Assembly (NCBI GenBank): GCA_002707335.2
Contig: PAMN02000040.1
Location: 1 to 15,569, forward strand
Direction: 5' to 3'
DNA: 15,569 nt
DNA from: Methanobacteriota archaeon
GTDB taxonomy: Archaea; Thermoplasmatota; Poseidoniia; Poseidoniales; Poseidoniaceae
In this document: positions 1 to 6,978 of the stretch, one piece after another
How the letters are laid out: the number at the start of each line of letters is the position of its first letter
Position numbering within the stretch: the first letter of the stretch is position 1
Notes under the pieces: generated by a model
Seen by the model: only the letters and a program-made list of their open reading frames with translations
Databases searched by the model: none
What the model was told of the DNA's origin: nothing
Translations under genes and position numbers: made by a program

Positions 1-66
1 CTTGAAAACCATACGATTCCAAACGCTTCGCATGTAGAAGATGTTATTCGTCGTTTGATTGGATAA
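1..66 (+). CDS. C-terminal end of an unidentified protein (partial, 5' end outside window)
   Basis: Reading frame 1 is open from the first base to a TAA at 64-66 and encodes a 21-residue tail ending in SHVEDVIRRLIG, which reads like an amphipathic C-terminal helix of a soluble protein. The other two forward frames stop at 34-36 and at 3-5. The tail would overlap the end of the convergent aquaporin gene by 23 bases; a similar convergent overlap occurs at 4370-4380. The fragment is too short to assign a function, and a chance open frame cannot be excluded. Confidence 0.4.
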   Translation, partial: LENHTIPNASHVEDVIRRLIG

Positions 67-634
67 TGAAATTTGATAAGACCGCTCCAACAACAGGAAC
101 TACGATATATAGTGCTAAATCTCCTGAATCTGTAACTATATTTGGCCCAATACTCCTTGCAGGGTTCATACTAGCGCCTGTGAATTTACCAAATGAATAT
201 GCTAAGGTTCCAACCATAATTCCAACACCTAGTGCTAGTGTTGGTAGTGATACATCATGATTTACTAGAACATGTATTGAATACATCAATAGGAATGTTA
301 TACAGATCTCGATTATAATTGCTTCAGAGTAGGGTACTGAAACTTTTGTAGCCCCATCCATCACGATTAGAGCTGCAACAAATCCTCCAAAGCATTGGGC
401 GGTTATATACCCTGGCAAATATTTAGTTTCAAGGTCACCCTTTGCAGCAAATGCAATGGATACGGCAGGATTGATATGTGCTCCAGAAATTGGTTGAAAT
501 AGTAATATAGCAATCGTTACAGATGTTCCAAATGCAATGCTGGTCATGATTGGACTCCAACCAAGAGCGATTGAACCACATCCAAAAAGAACCATCAAAA
601 AGGTACCTAGAAACTCGCTAAGATACCTGTTCAT
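44..634 (-). CDS. Aquaporin / MIP-family channel (short form)
   Basis: A 196-residue inner-membrane channel of the major intrinsic protein family, which conducts water or small neutral solutes. Both half-helix NPA motifs are present: GAHINPAVS (NPA at 55-57) and GASMNPARS (NPA at 157-159), with the conserved Arg160 of the selectivity filter. About six hydrophobic segments can be seen between residue 8 and 191. By position relative to the NPA boxes, the other filter sites would be Phe35, Ala145 and Ala154; E. coli AqpZ has Phe/His/Thr/Arg, so the pore may be wider or less water-specific (inference from a by-eye alignment). It is shorter than the roughly 230 residues usual for AqpZ, mostly through short loops. 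The ATG at 632-634 is the obvious start. It diverges from the cation exchanger across a 79-base spacer. Confidence 0.92.
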   Translation of the reverse strand: MNRYLSEFLGTFLMVLFGCGSIALGWSPIMTSIAFGTSVTIAILLFQPISGAHINPAVSIAFAAKGDLETKYLPGYITAQCFGGFVAALIVMDGATKVSVPYSEAIIIEICITFLLMYSIHVLVNHDVSLPTLALGVGIMVGTLAYSFGKFTGASMNPARSIGPNIVTDSGDLALYIVVPVVGAVLSNFIIQSNDE

Positions 635-670
635 GAGATTGGCTAAAAGAATTCATTAGTTTGTTTTTTG

Positions 671-678
671 CATATATG
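671..678. promoter_or_regulatory. Palindromic TATA-like box in divergent promoter
   Basis: The sequence CATATATG is a perfect 8-base palindrome at the middle of the 79-base spacer between the aquaporin (start 634, -) and the exchanger (start 714, +). Its centre lies about 40 bases from each start codon, so an archaeal TATA box read in either direction would place transcription starts roughly 10-15 bases before both genes. I see no clear BRE purine tract on either side, and no transcription data are available. Confidence 0.4.
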
Positions 679-713
679 AGAACCATCAAAGAGGTGTACT
701 TTGTCCGGTTAAC

Positions 714-1847
714 ATGGAGGGAGAAAAGGTCAAGGAACAAGGCCTTGGCTCCCTACTACAATGGAACGCTTTTATTATTGCCTTAGCGTTGTTCGTGACC
801 CTTTTCATACTAGAAGGAATTACAGCAGTGAATGATTGGACAAACATTGGGATTCTTTTATTGTTGGTTGTAATTGCAATGGCATTGCTAATAACCAGTG
901 CAGACTTTTTCGTCGAAGGTGCAAAAGGTCTTGCTCGAAGGGTTGGAATGGCTGAGGTTGTTATTGGATTGACTATAGTCAGTATCGGAACGTCACTCCC
1001 TGAAATTCTTGTTACAGCAACAGCATCTGCGACCTCTGAAAGTGATCCAGCGCTTATGGATTTAGCAGTTGGAAACATATACGGTTCAGTGCTTGTTCAA
1101 ATCACATTGGTATTAGGTATAGTCGTGGCTTACAAGCCTCTTGAGATAAGGCCTGCATGGCTTCGTCGAGATGGACTTTTGATGCTAGCCTCAGTTCTAA
1201 TGCTTTCAGGACTATTATGGGAAGGCGGTGGATTAAGTAGGGTTGAAGGAGCAATTCTTTGTCTTATTTACTTGCTATACCTTTTTTGGTTGTTATCAAA
1301 CAAGGACAAAATCAGGGAAGATGAATTAGAACTAGTTGATGAGATAAAAACATCTGAATTTTCTTGGAGCGCAACAGCATACGGTGTCATGGTAATTCTT
1401 GGTCTTGCTTTAGCAGTTTATGCAGCCTCGCAATTGGTAAATTACGCTGCAGAAATAGCATACAAACTCGACGTGCCACATGCTGTAGTAGGTACTACTG
1501 TTTCAGGATTAGGTACATCATTACCGGAATTAACAGTCGCGATGATTGCGGTAAGAAAGAGCCAGGGAGTTGCTATTGGTACGCTAATAGGCTCCAACAT
1601 CACAGATCCTCTCCTTTCAATTGGAATAGCAGCACTTATCTCGCCGATTTCTATTACCTCTGCATCATATGATTTGACAATGTATCTGATAATTCCAGCT
1701 ACTCTAATCGCTGTGAGTGTATGTCTTGCAATGATGTGGTCTGGATTTACTTTCAGTCGCTTGGAAGGCAGTATTTTGATTGGGCTTTATGCAATTTTCA
1801 TAATTTTGATTGAATTAGAGAGACAGGGATACATAACTGTCGGATGA
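714..1847 (+). CDS. Na+/Ca2+ exchanger-type cation antiporter (CaCA family)
   Basis: A 377-residue integral membrane antiporter with about 10-11 hydrophobic segments. It has the two inverted alpha repeats of the CaCA superfamily: alpha-1 around residues 85-135 with GTSLPE (Glu97) and GNIYGS (120-125), and alpha-2 around 260-304 with GTSLPE (Glu272) and GSNITD (293-298). The two glutamates match the ion-coordinating acids of archaeal NCX, and Asp298 matches the alpha-2 aspartate. In alpha-1 the usual GSNxxN becomes GSVLVQ, so Gln129 stands where NCX_Mj has a ligand Asn; ion preference may differ. The acidic/basic loop at 195-215 separates the halves. ATG 714 gives a full-length protein; a GAGGTG at 691-696 is too far upstream (17 bases) to be a convincing ribosome site, so the transcript may be nearly leaderless. 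Role: sodium-driven calcium or other cation extrusion. Confidence 0.9.
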   Translation: MEGEKVKEQGLGSLLQWNAFIIALALFVTLFILEGITAVNDWTNIGILLLLVVIAMALLITSADFFVEGAKGLARRVGMAEVVIGLTIVSIGTSLPEILVTATASATSESDPALMDLAVGNIYGSVLVQITLVLGIVVAYKPLEIRPAWLRRDGLLMLASVLMLSGLLWEGGGLSRVEGAILCLIYLLYLFWLLSNKDKIREDELELVDEIKTSEFSWSATAYGVMVILGLALAVYAASQLVNYAAEIAYKLDVPHAVVGTTVSGLGTSLPELTVAMIAVRKSQGVAIGTLIGSNITDPLLSIGIAALISPISITSASYDLTMYLIIPATLIAVSVCLAMMWSGFTFSRLEGSILIGLYAIFIILIELERQGYITVG

Positions 1848-1884
1848 TAGTACTGCTTATTCAGTATGGCCCTATGGGCTATTC

Positions 1885-3033
1885 ATGGTCGACTTCCAAT
1901 TGGATGAAATGCAGGAGATGCTTCGTGAATTGGCTCATGAATTTGCAGTTGATGAAATCAGGCCAAATGCAGAACATTGGGATTTAGATTCTGTATATCC
2001 AAAAGAAGCAATCAAAGCCGCACATGAAATGGGTTTGCTAAATTTACATATTTCCGAAGAATACGGTGGGCCTGGACTAGGAACAATGGAAGAAGTTCTT
2101 GTCAATGAAGAGCTTGCTTGGGGAGATCCAGGTTTTGCTACTGCAGCGTATGCAACCGCTCTTGCTTGTGCTCCTGTAATTACTGGAGCCACAGATGAAC
2201 AAAAAGAAAAGTACCTCAGGATGGTTGCTGAGGATGGCGCTCTAGCATCGTATGCGGTTACTGAACCTGGAGCAGGTTCTGATGTTGCTGCATGTAAAAC
2301 GCATGCTGTCAAAGATGGCGATGAGTATGTTATGAATGGTTCAAAAATGTGGATAACCGGTGCAGGATATGCGGATTGGTTCTTTGTTTTAGCAAAAACT
2401 GATCTAGATGCAGGATACAAAGGAATGTCCGGGTTTATCGTTGATGCAAATTCCCCTGGACTGAATCTTGGAAAAAAGGAAAACAACATGGGTCAGCGAT
2501 GTTCTGATACACGTTCTATTTCTTTCGATGATCTCAGAATACCGGCAGAAAATTTAGTTGGTGGTAGTGAATCTGGCGGTTGGATGAATGCAATGAAGGC
2601 TTTTGATATGTCAAGGCCAAATATCGCAGCCCACGCAACCGGTCTTGCAAGGGCTGCATATGAGCATTCGCTACAATATTCAAGTGAACGGCAGACATTT
2701 GGTAAGCCACTACACAAACACCAAGCAATTCAATTTATGCTTGCAGATATGAAAACTAAAATCGAAGCATCTAGAATGTTGACTTGGAAATCAGCATCCG
2801 ACTTCGACCGTGGAGTTCTAAACACAGAATCAGCAGCACATGCAAAAAGATTTTCTGCAGACACAGCAATGGAAGTAACTACCGATGCAGTCCAAGTTTA
2901 CGGTGGATATGGGTACTCAGAAGAATATCCCGTTGCACGATTGATGAGAGGCGCAAAAGTAATGCAAATCTATGAAGGAAGCAGCCAAGTTCAGAGAATG
3001 ATAATTGGAAGAGAGATTACCAAAGGTTTGTGA
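1885..3033 (+). CDS. Acyl-CoA dehydrogenase
   Basis: A 382-residue FAD-dependent enzyme of the medium-chain acyl-CoA dehydrogenase type, which makes the alpha,beta double bond in a CoA thioester and passes electrons to ETF. The N-terminal helical domain covers about 1-115. The beta-barrel domain includes YAVTEPGAGSD (123-133) and WITG (156-159), which contact FAD. The C-terminal helical domain has the RQTFGKPL signature (269-276) and VYGGYGYSEEYPV (338-350). The expected catalytic base is Glu364 in QIYEGSSQVQR. Length and domain order match the family. No ribosome site is visible before ATG 1885. It is followed after 4 bases by the molybdopterin nucleotidyltransferase, so the three genes 1885-4380 look co-transcribed. 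Chain length or aromatic/branched substrate cannot be judged from the sequence. Confidence 0.95.
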   Translation: MVDFQLDEMQEMLRELAHEFAVDEIRPNAEHWDLDSVYPKEAIKAAHEMGLLNLHISEEYGGPGLGTMEEVLVNEELAWGDPGFATAAYATALACAPVITGATDEQKEKYLRMVAEDGALASYAVTEPGAGSDVAACKTHAVKDGDEYVMNGSKMWITGAGYADWFFVLAKTDLDAGYKGMSGFIVDANSPGLNLGKKENNMGQRCSDTRSISFDDLRIPAENLVGGSESGGWMNAMKAFDMSRPNIAAHATGLARAAYEHSLQYSSERQTFGKPLHKHQAIQFMLADMKTKIEASRMLTWKSASDFDRGVLNTESAAHAKRFSADTAMEVTTDAVQVYGGYGYSEEYPVARLMRGAKVMQIYEGSSQVQRMIIGREITKGL

Positions 3034-3037
3034 TCGT

Positions 3038-3580
3038 ATGGCAAAATCAGTCCCCGCCATTATCTTGGCTGCGGGAGCATCAAAAAGATTGGGACAACCA
3101 AAAGCGCTGGTACAATGGGACGGAGAATCTTTAGTTTCAAGGGCTGCAAGGCTGCTCTTCGAATCAAAATGCGATCCAGTCATAGTGGTAACACGTGCCG
3201 AATTACAAATTGATGTGGTATTAGAGACAGAAAATGCGAGCGTAATAGTAAATCCTAATCCGGAATTAGGAAGAACAGGTTCGCTACAACTAGGCCTAAA
3301 GAGCCTAATTACAGAATTAGGAAGGACACCGCGTAAAGTGTTGGTCGCCCCTGTGGATAGGTGCGGATGGGATATTGAAACAATCTCATCACTTATCGAA
3401 TGTGACAAAAATACTAGTCCAATTCCGAGTGGCCATCCACTTTTGTTGACAGATATTGATGTTGTTTTGGGTCTTTCAAAAGATGCTTCACTGAGGGACA
3501 ACATCGAAATTCAAAGAATTCAAGCATCAGGAACACACATGAATATAGATACTCCTCAGGATCTGGAGGGTTTGCTATGA
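3038..3580 (+). CDS. MocA/MobA-like molybdenum cofactor nucleotidyltransferase
   Basis: A 180-residue NTP-transferase (MobA/MocA fold) that likely adds CMP or GMP to molybdopterin. Visible motifs: the nucleotide loop LAAGASKRLGQPKAL (10-24), NPNPELGRTGSLQLGL (72-87), the metal-binding region APVDRCG (104-110), PSGHPLLL (130-137) and the C-terminal DIDTP-type motif, here MNIDTPQDLE (168-177). The LAAG (not LAGG) loop and the GHP motif are more like MocA, the CTP-dependent enzyme, than GTP-dependent MobA. The neighbouring XdhC and the Hcr-like enzyme, whose family uses the cytosine dinucleotide cofactor, point the same way, but the nucleotide is inferred. An in-frame ATG at 3005 exists, but it lies inside the acyl-CoA dehydrogenase gene; ATG 3038 starts just before the conserved loop. 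The stop overlaps the xdhC start (ATGA, 3577-3580). Confidence 0.85.
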   Translation: MAKSVPAIILAAGASKRLGQPKALVQWDGESLVSRAARLLFESKCDPVIVVTRAELQIDVVLETENASVIVNPNPELGRTGSLQLGLKSLITELGRTPRKVLVAPVDRCGWDIETISSLIECDKNTSPIPSGHPLLLTDIDVVLGLSKDASLRDNIEIQRIQASGTHMNIDTPQDLEGLL

Positions 3581-4380
3581 CTGCTAGAGTTATGCGATGG
3601 GCATTGTCCGAGTTGGAAAAAAACTCCAAAGTAGCCATTGCTAGTGTGGTCTCAACATCTGGTTCGGTTCCAGGCAAAGTAGGAGCTAGGTTGGCAATAT
3701 CTGAAAACGGAATCAGTGGAACAATTGGTGGGGCTGGTTTAGAAATGATTGTCTCTAAATCTTTGAATGATATGTTGATTGATGCTACTAAACCAACAGG
3801 AAAGGTAGAGATATTCGGCCTCAATAAAGGTGCTAAGGGCTATGAAGTAAGACCTCTTGATAGTCTATGCGGGGGGCGTGTAACCGTCGCAATGGAGGTT
3901 CTGATACCGATGCCACATATTCTACTGATGGGGGGAGGTCATTGCGCGAAAGCGATTGCAGAAGCCTGTATTCCTCTAGATTGGAATTATTCTGTTCAGG
4001 ATTCTAGGGCTGAATACGCAACGATTGAAGGAGCAAAAGAAACTCATCACTCATGTCCTGGCGACTTCCTGGAGAGTGAAAGTCAAGAATCACTATCTCG
4101 ATTTAGTGATATTCTTCTTTTAGGCCATGATTGGAAAGAAGATGAAGAACGCTTGATAGGACTATTGAAAATGAATTTCAAAGGCCGCTTAGGTGTGATT
4201 GGTTCGAAATCGAAGTGGAGAGCATTCTCTGAAATCGCCATACAGAATGGAATTTCAAAGGAATCTCTAGATGCAGTTACATGTCCAATAGGTCTTGAGA
4301 TAGGTGCAGAAAGTCCAGAGGAAATTGCTATTGCAGTACTTGCTCAAATAATGAAAGATTTCAAAGGAATCAATGATTGA
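3577..4380 (+). CDS. xdhC: XdhC/CoxI-family molybdenum cofactor sulfuration and insertion factor
   Basis: A 267-residue XdhC/CoxI protein. The family binds the molybdenum cofactor, promotes its sulfuration and hands it to xanthine oxidase-type enzymes. The N-terminal domain shows SVVSTSGSVPGKVGARLAI (23-41), GTIGGAGLE (48-56) and LCGGRV (97-102), whose Cys98 is the conserved cofactor-site cysteine. The C-terminal Rossmann domain shows LLMGGGHCAKA (116-126), GVIGSKSKW (206-214) and PIGLEIGAESPEEIA (237-251). Both domains are complete. It overlaps the nucleotidyltransferase by ATGA, meaning tight translational coupling, and runs 11 bases into the 3' end of the convergent oligoribonuclease gene. 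The nearest client in this window is the molybdenum hydroxylase at 8416-12773. Confidence 0.93.
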   Translation: MTARVMRWALSELEKNSKVAIASVVSTSGSVPGKVGARLAISENGISGTIGGAGLEMIVSKSLNDMLIDATKPTGKVEIFGLNKGAKGYEVRPLDSLCGGRVTVAMEVLIPMPHILLMGGGHCAKAIAEACIPLDWNYSVQDSRAEYATIEGAKETHHSCPGDFLESESQESLSRFSDILLLGHDWKEDEERLIGLLKMNFKGRLGVIGSKSKWRAFSEIAIQNGISKESLDAVTCPIGLEIGAESPEEIAIAVLAQIMKDFKGIND

Positions 4381-4903
4381 AAAGATTTGATTTGTAGTAT
4401 CTCAGTTCTTCAATCGATTCAATGATATCATCTAATGCTCTATGAGATTCCTTTTTCTCAAATTTAGGAATCTCTGGGTTCCATCTTTTTGTTAATTCTT
4501 TGATCGTTGAAACATCGATAATTCTGTAATGTAGCAAATCCAACACCTCAGGCATTTCTTTTGCTAAGAATACTCTGTCATTGTGGATTGAATTGCCACA
4601 CAATGGAGGAGTGCCTATTTCTATATATTTTTCAATAAACTCACAAGTTTGCTTACAGGCGTCTTCTAAAGTAACTCCCTCAGACCTAATTCTATCTACT
4701 AAGCCGGATGCATTGTGGTGAGTTGTATTCCATTCATCCATCGAAGCAAGTAATTCTTCGCTTACAGTTATTGCTAAATTTGGTCCTGTAGCTATTATTT
4801 CTAAATCGCTGTCAGTTATGATTGTTGCAATCTCGATTATGGATTCAGTTTCAACATCCAAACCAGTCATTTCTAAGTCAATCCAGACCATCTCTCCTGC
4901 CAT
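4370..4903 (-). CDS. orn: Oligoribonuclease (DEDDh 3'-5' exoribonuclease)
   Basis: A 177-residue exonuclease that degrades di- to pentaribonucleotides at the last step of RNA decay. All DEDDh catalytic residues are visible: Asp9 and Glu11 in VWIDLEMTGLD, Asp109 in CGNSIHNDR, and His154 and Asp159 in SHRALDDI. Extended stretches (IEIATIITDSDLEI; ASGLVDRIR; YRIIDVSTIKEL) resemble E. coli Orn closely, and the length fits its 181 residues. An upstream TTG at 4918 is in frame, but ATG 4903 gives the expected N-terminus just before the first catalytic motif (ATG 4891 is also possible). It lies 39 bases downstream of the protease gene on the same strand and may share its transcript. Orn is typical of Proteobacteria, Actinobacteria and eukaryotes, so its presence in a presumed archaeon suggests old transfer. 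Confidence 0.95.
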   Translation of the reverse strand: MAGEMVWIDLEMTGLDVETESIIEIATIITDSDLEIIATGPNLAITVSEELLASMDEWNTTHHNASGLVDRIRSEGVTLEDACKQTCEFIEKYIEIGTPPLCGNSIHNDRVFLAKEMPEVLDLLHYRIIDVSTIKELTKRWNPEIPKFEKKESHRALDDIIESIEELRYYKSNLFNH

Positions 4904-4942
4904 AATTAACCCAACCAAAAGTCGTTATTGTATTGATTGTTA

Positions 4943-6880
4943 TTATTCAATTAATTCGGCGTTCACAACTTCATCGATATCCGAATCATTGTTGTGGCGT
5001 TGAATCTCACCATCGTCATTTTTCAATACTACAATCATCAAAATTATACCCAGAATTAGACCTGCAACTATCGATCCATAAAGGATGTATTCAGGGGATT
5101 CTTCGGAAGCCGTTGTTACAACTGAGCCTTCCATTAAAGCGACATCTATTGACAATAATGGGCTAGATGTTGCTCCATCTAGGGCTCTCATGGAAATGGT
5201 GTGATTTCCAAACATTTCCAAACCAGGAAGATGCTCAAGTTCATTTCTAATTTCATCAAAGGTAAGGATAACATATTTTTCATATTCATATGAATGAATG
5301 TTAGACCATGAATCTCTTAGGTCGTTACTCATCCATTGAACAGTATCGACACTTTCACTTAGTTCTACTCTTATCGACAGCCCATCCATTAATTGGTGGT
5401 GGCCATCGATAATCTCCATGTCATTAATTGTAAGTGTAAGGTTATTATTGAATGAATATTGTTGATTATATTCTGCTGCTTCAACTACTGATTCCAATGC
5501 GTTGACATGTCCGTGACCGTATACGTTATTTTGTCGATTTTTTGGTATCATATCTTCCAAACATGGCTCATTTGCGCCCATGTAGTGGCATTGCCTGTAT
5601 GTTGCAGTTTCTTGCATGATATTTCTAATGTCAAATGGAGATAAGTCAGGGTTCGCCTGTAACATAAGAGCCCCGACACCTGCTGCGCCTGGTGTGGCCA
5701 TACTTGTTCCACTCATTCCTGTATATTGGTCACCAGTATTATATGCAACAGACATGATGCTGCTACCCATGTATGCCACATTTGGTTTTACTCTACCTTC
5801 TTCTGTAGGACCTTGGCTTGAGTAAACTGCAATGGATGTATCCTTGTCAAGTGCACCAACAGTAATTACGTCTTCGGCAGAACCTGGTGTTCCAATTTGG
5901 GCACTGACTCCATTATTGCCTGCAGCAATGTAGAGAGCGATTCCTGCTCTAACCATTTCGTTAGCTTGGCGGTTTACACTGTCTTCTTCGGATGAAGTCC
6001 ATTCGATTGCACCAGGGCCTCCAAGACTCATTGAAGCGATTCTTGTGTTGTACTTGTGCATTGTATCAATTGTCCACTGCATGCCCGCCATTACGCCAGC
6101 AAATGAACCAGAGCCACCTGCATCTAGTACCTTAACTCCTACTAAGTGTGCTTGTGGAGCCATTCCAACGTGTTCATATGTTGGGGCGCCAGTTCCAGCA
6201 GTAGTTCCTCCACAATGTGAACCATGACCTTGGTCGTCATATGGGAATATTGTTCCATTCGTGTCTTGAGGACTATTTACAGCATCATAAAATCCAATAA
6301 TCTTAGGATCATTTGTCATTGGATCATCGTCTTGGTCATCTAGGCTAGTATGGTTTCCATCTAATCCAGTATCAATAATGGCCACAGTAGTTCCTGAGCC
6401 ATCATATCCGGTTTCTTGGAAAGCAACATCGACCCCATGGCCTATTCGTGCATCATTATTTGCTATCGTTAGGATTCCATCAAGTTCTATCATTACAACC
6501 CCTGGTAATTCTTTCAATGTTAGTAATTCAGTTACTGGAACCCTACCTGCGAGAGCATCGATGCCGTGTAGTACCCATTCATGTTGGTAATCAACTTCAT
6601 TTTCTAGCATTAGAATTTCATCTTCGCCTGGTGTATAGTGGAAGTCAATAATTAACGGAAGAGTATTTTCCTCGTCCAAGAATACAGGGTTGTTCATGTG
6701 TAATTCTACCATGTCTCCAATTCCATTACCATCTTTGTCCACTGTAGTTTCAGTCCACCAACCCTCTGGTTCCTGCTCTTCAGTTTGTGGGGTCTCAATT
6801 GGTACCATTGCAACCGCCAAAGGTGCTAAGAAAATCAATAATCCAAAAATTCCGAAAACACGTCTTATGTTATTCATCAT
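4943..6880 (-). CDS. Membrane-anchored subtilisin-like serine protease (S8 family)
   Basis: A 645-residue exported protease. Residues 1-24 form a signal peptide (MMNNIRR, then a hydrophobic core ending LAVA). A DKDGNGIGD calcium-loop motif lies at 48-56, and an I9-like propeptide at about 74-141. The peptidase S8 domain spans about 145-470 with the full triad: Asp170 (AIIDTGLDGNH), His219 (GHGSHCGG) and Ser393 (GMSGTSMATP), plus the oxyanion Asn322 (AAGNNG). Cys431 and Cys440 could form a disulfide. A beta-rich extension (480-585) is followed by a single membrane helix at about 599-619 and a charged cytoplasmic tail, so the enzyme is likely held on the outer face of the membrane, digesting protein for uptake. 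A GTG at 6964 is in frame, but starting there would put 28 residues before the signal peptide. ATG 6880 (or the adjacent 6877) is preferred; GGTGAG lies just upstream. Confidence 0.93.
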   Translation of the reverse strand: MMNNIRRVFGIFGLLIFLAPLAVAMVPIETPQTEEQEPEGWWTETTVDKDGNGIGDMVELHMNNPVFLDEENTLPLIIDFHYTPGEDEILMLENEVDYQHEWVLHGIDALAGRVPVTELLTLKELPGVVMIELDGILTIANNDARIGHGVDVAFQETGYDGSGTTVAIIDTGLDGNHTSLDDQDDDPMTNDPKIIGFYDAVNSPQDTNGTIFPYDDQGHGSHCGGTTAGTGAPTYEHVGMAPQAHLVGVKVLDAGGSGSFAGVMAGMQWTIDTMHKYNTRIASMSLGGPGAIEWTSSEEDSVNRQANEMVRAGIALYIAAGNNGVSAQIGTPGSAEDVITVGALDKDTSIAVYSSQGPTEEGRVKPNVAYMGSSIMSVAYNTGDQYTGMSGTSMATPGAAGVGALMLQANPDLSPFDIRNIMQETATYRQCHYMGANEPCLEDMIPKNRQNNVYGHGHVNALESVVEAAEYNQQYSFNNNLTLTINDMEIIDGHHQLMDGLSIRVELSESVDTVQWMSNDLRDSWSNIHSYEYEKYVILTFDEIRNELEHLPGLEMFGNHTISMRALDGATSSPLLSIDVALMEGSVVTTASEESPEYILYGSIVAGLILGIILMIVVLKNDDGEIQRHNNDSDIDEVVNAELIE

Positions 6881-6978
6881 CTCACCGACATACAACCCAA
6901 ATCGTAACAATGTTTCAAACCTGTGATTGACTGTTGAAGTTCCATAGGCCTCAAAACTAATCACATTCAGGGTTAATC

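Noticed and set aside
1935..2489. 184-codon open frame on the - strand inside the acyl-CoA dehydrogenase
   Set aside because: It is fully antisense to a confidently assigned enzyme and its translation has no recognisable family features.
6922..6965. 7-bp inverted repeat TGTGATT / AATCACA with a 30-base spacer in the protease-acyltransferase divergent region
   Set aside because: A 7-bp match with free spacing is expected by chance fairly often in 98 bases, and it does not extend. Conservation in relatives would be needed to call it an operator.
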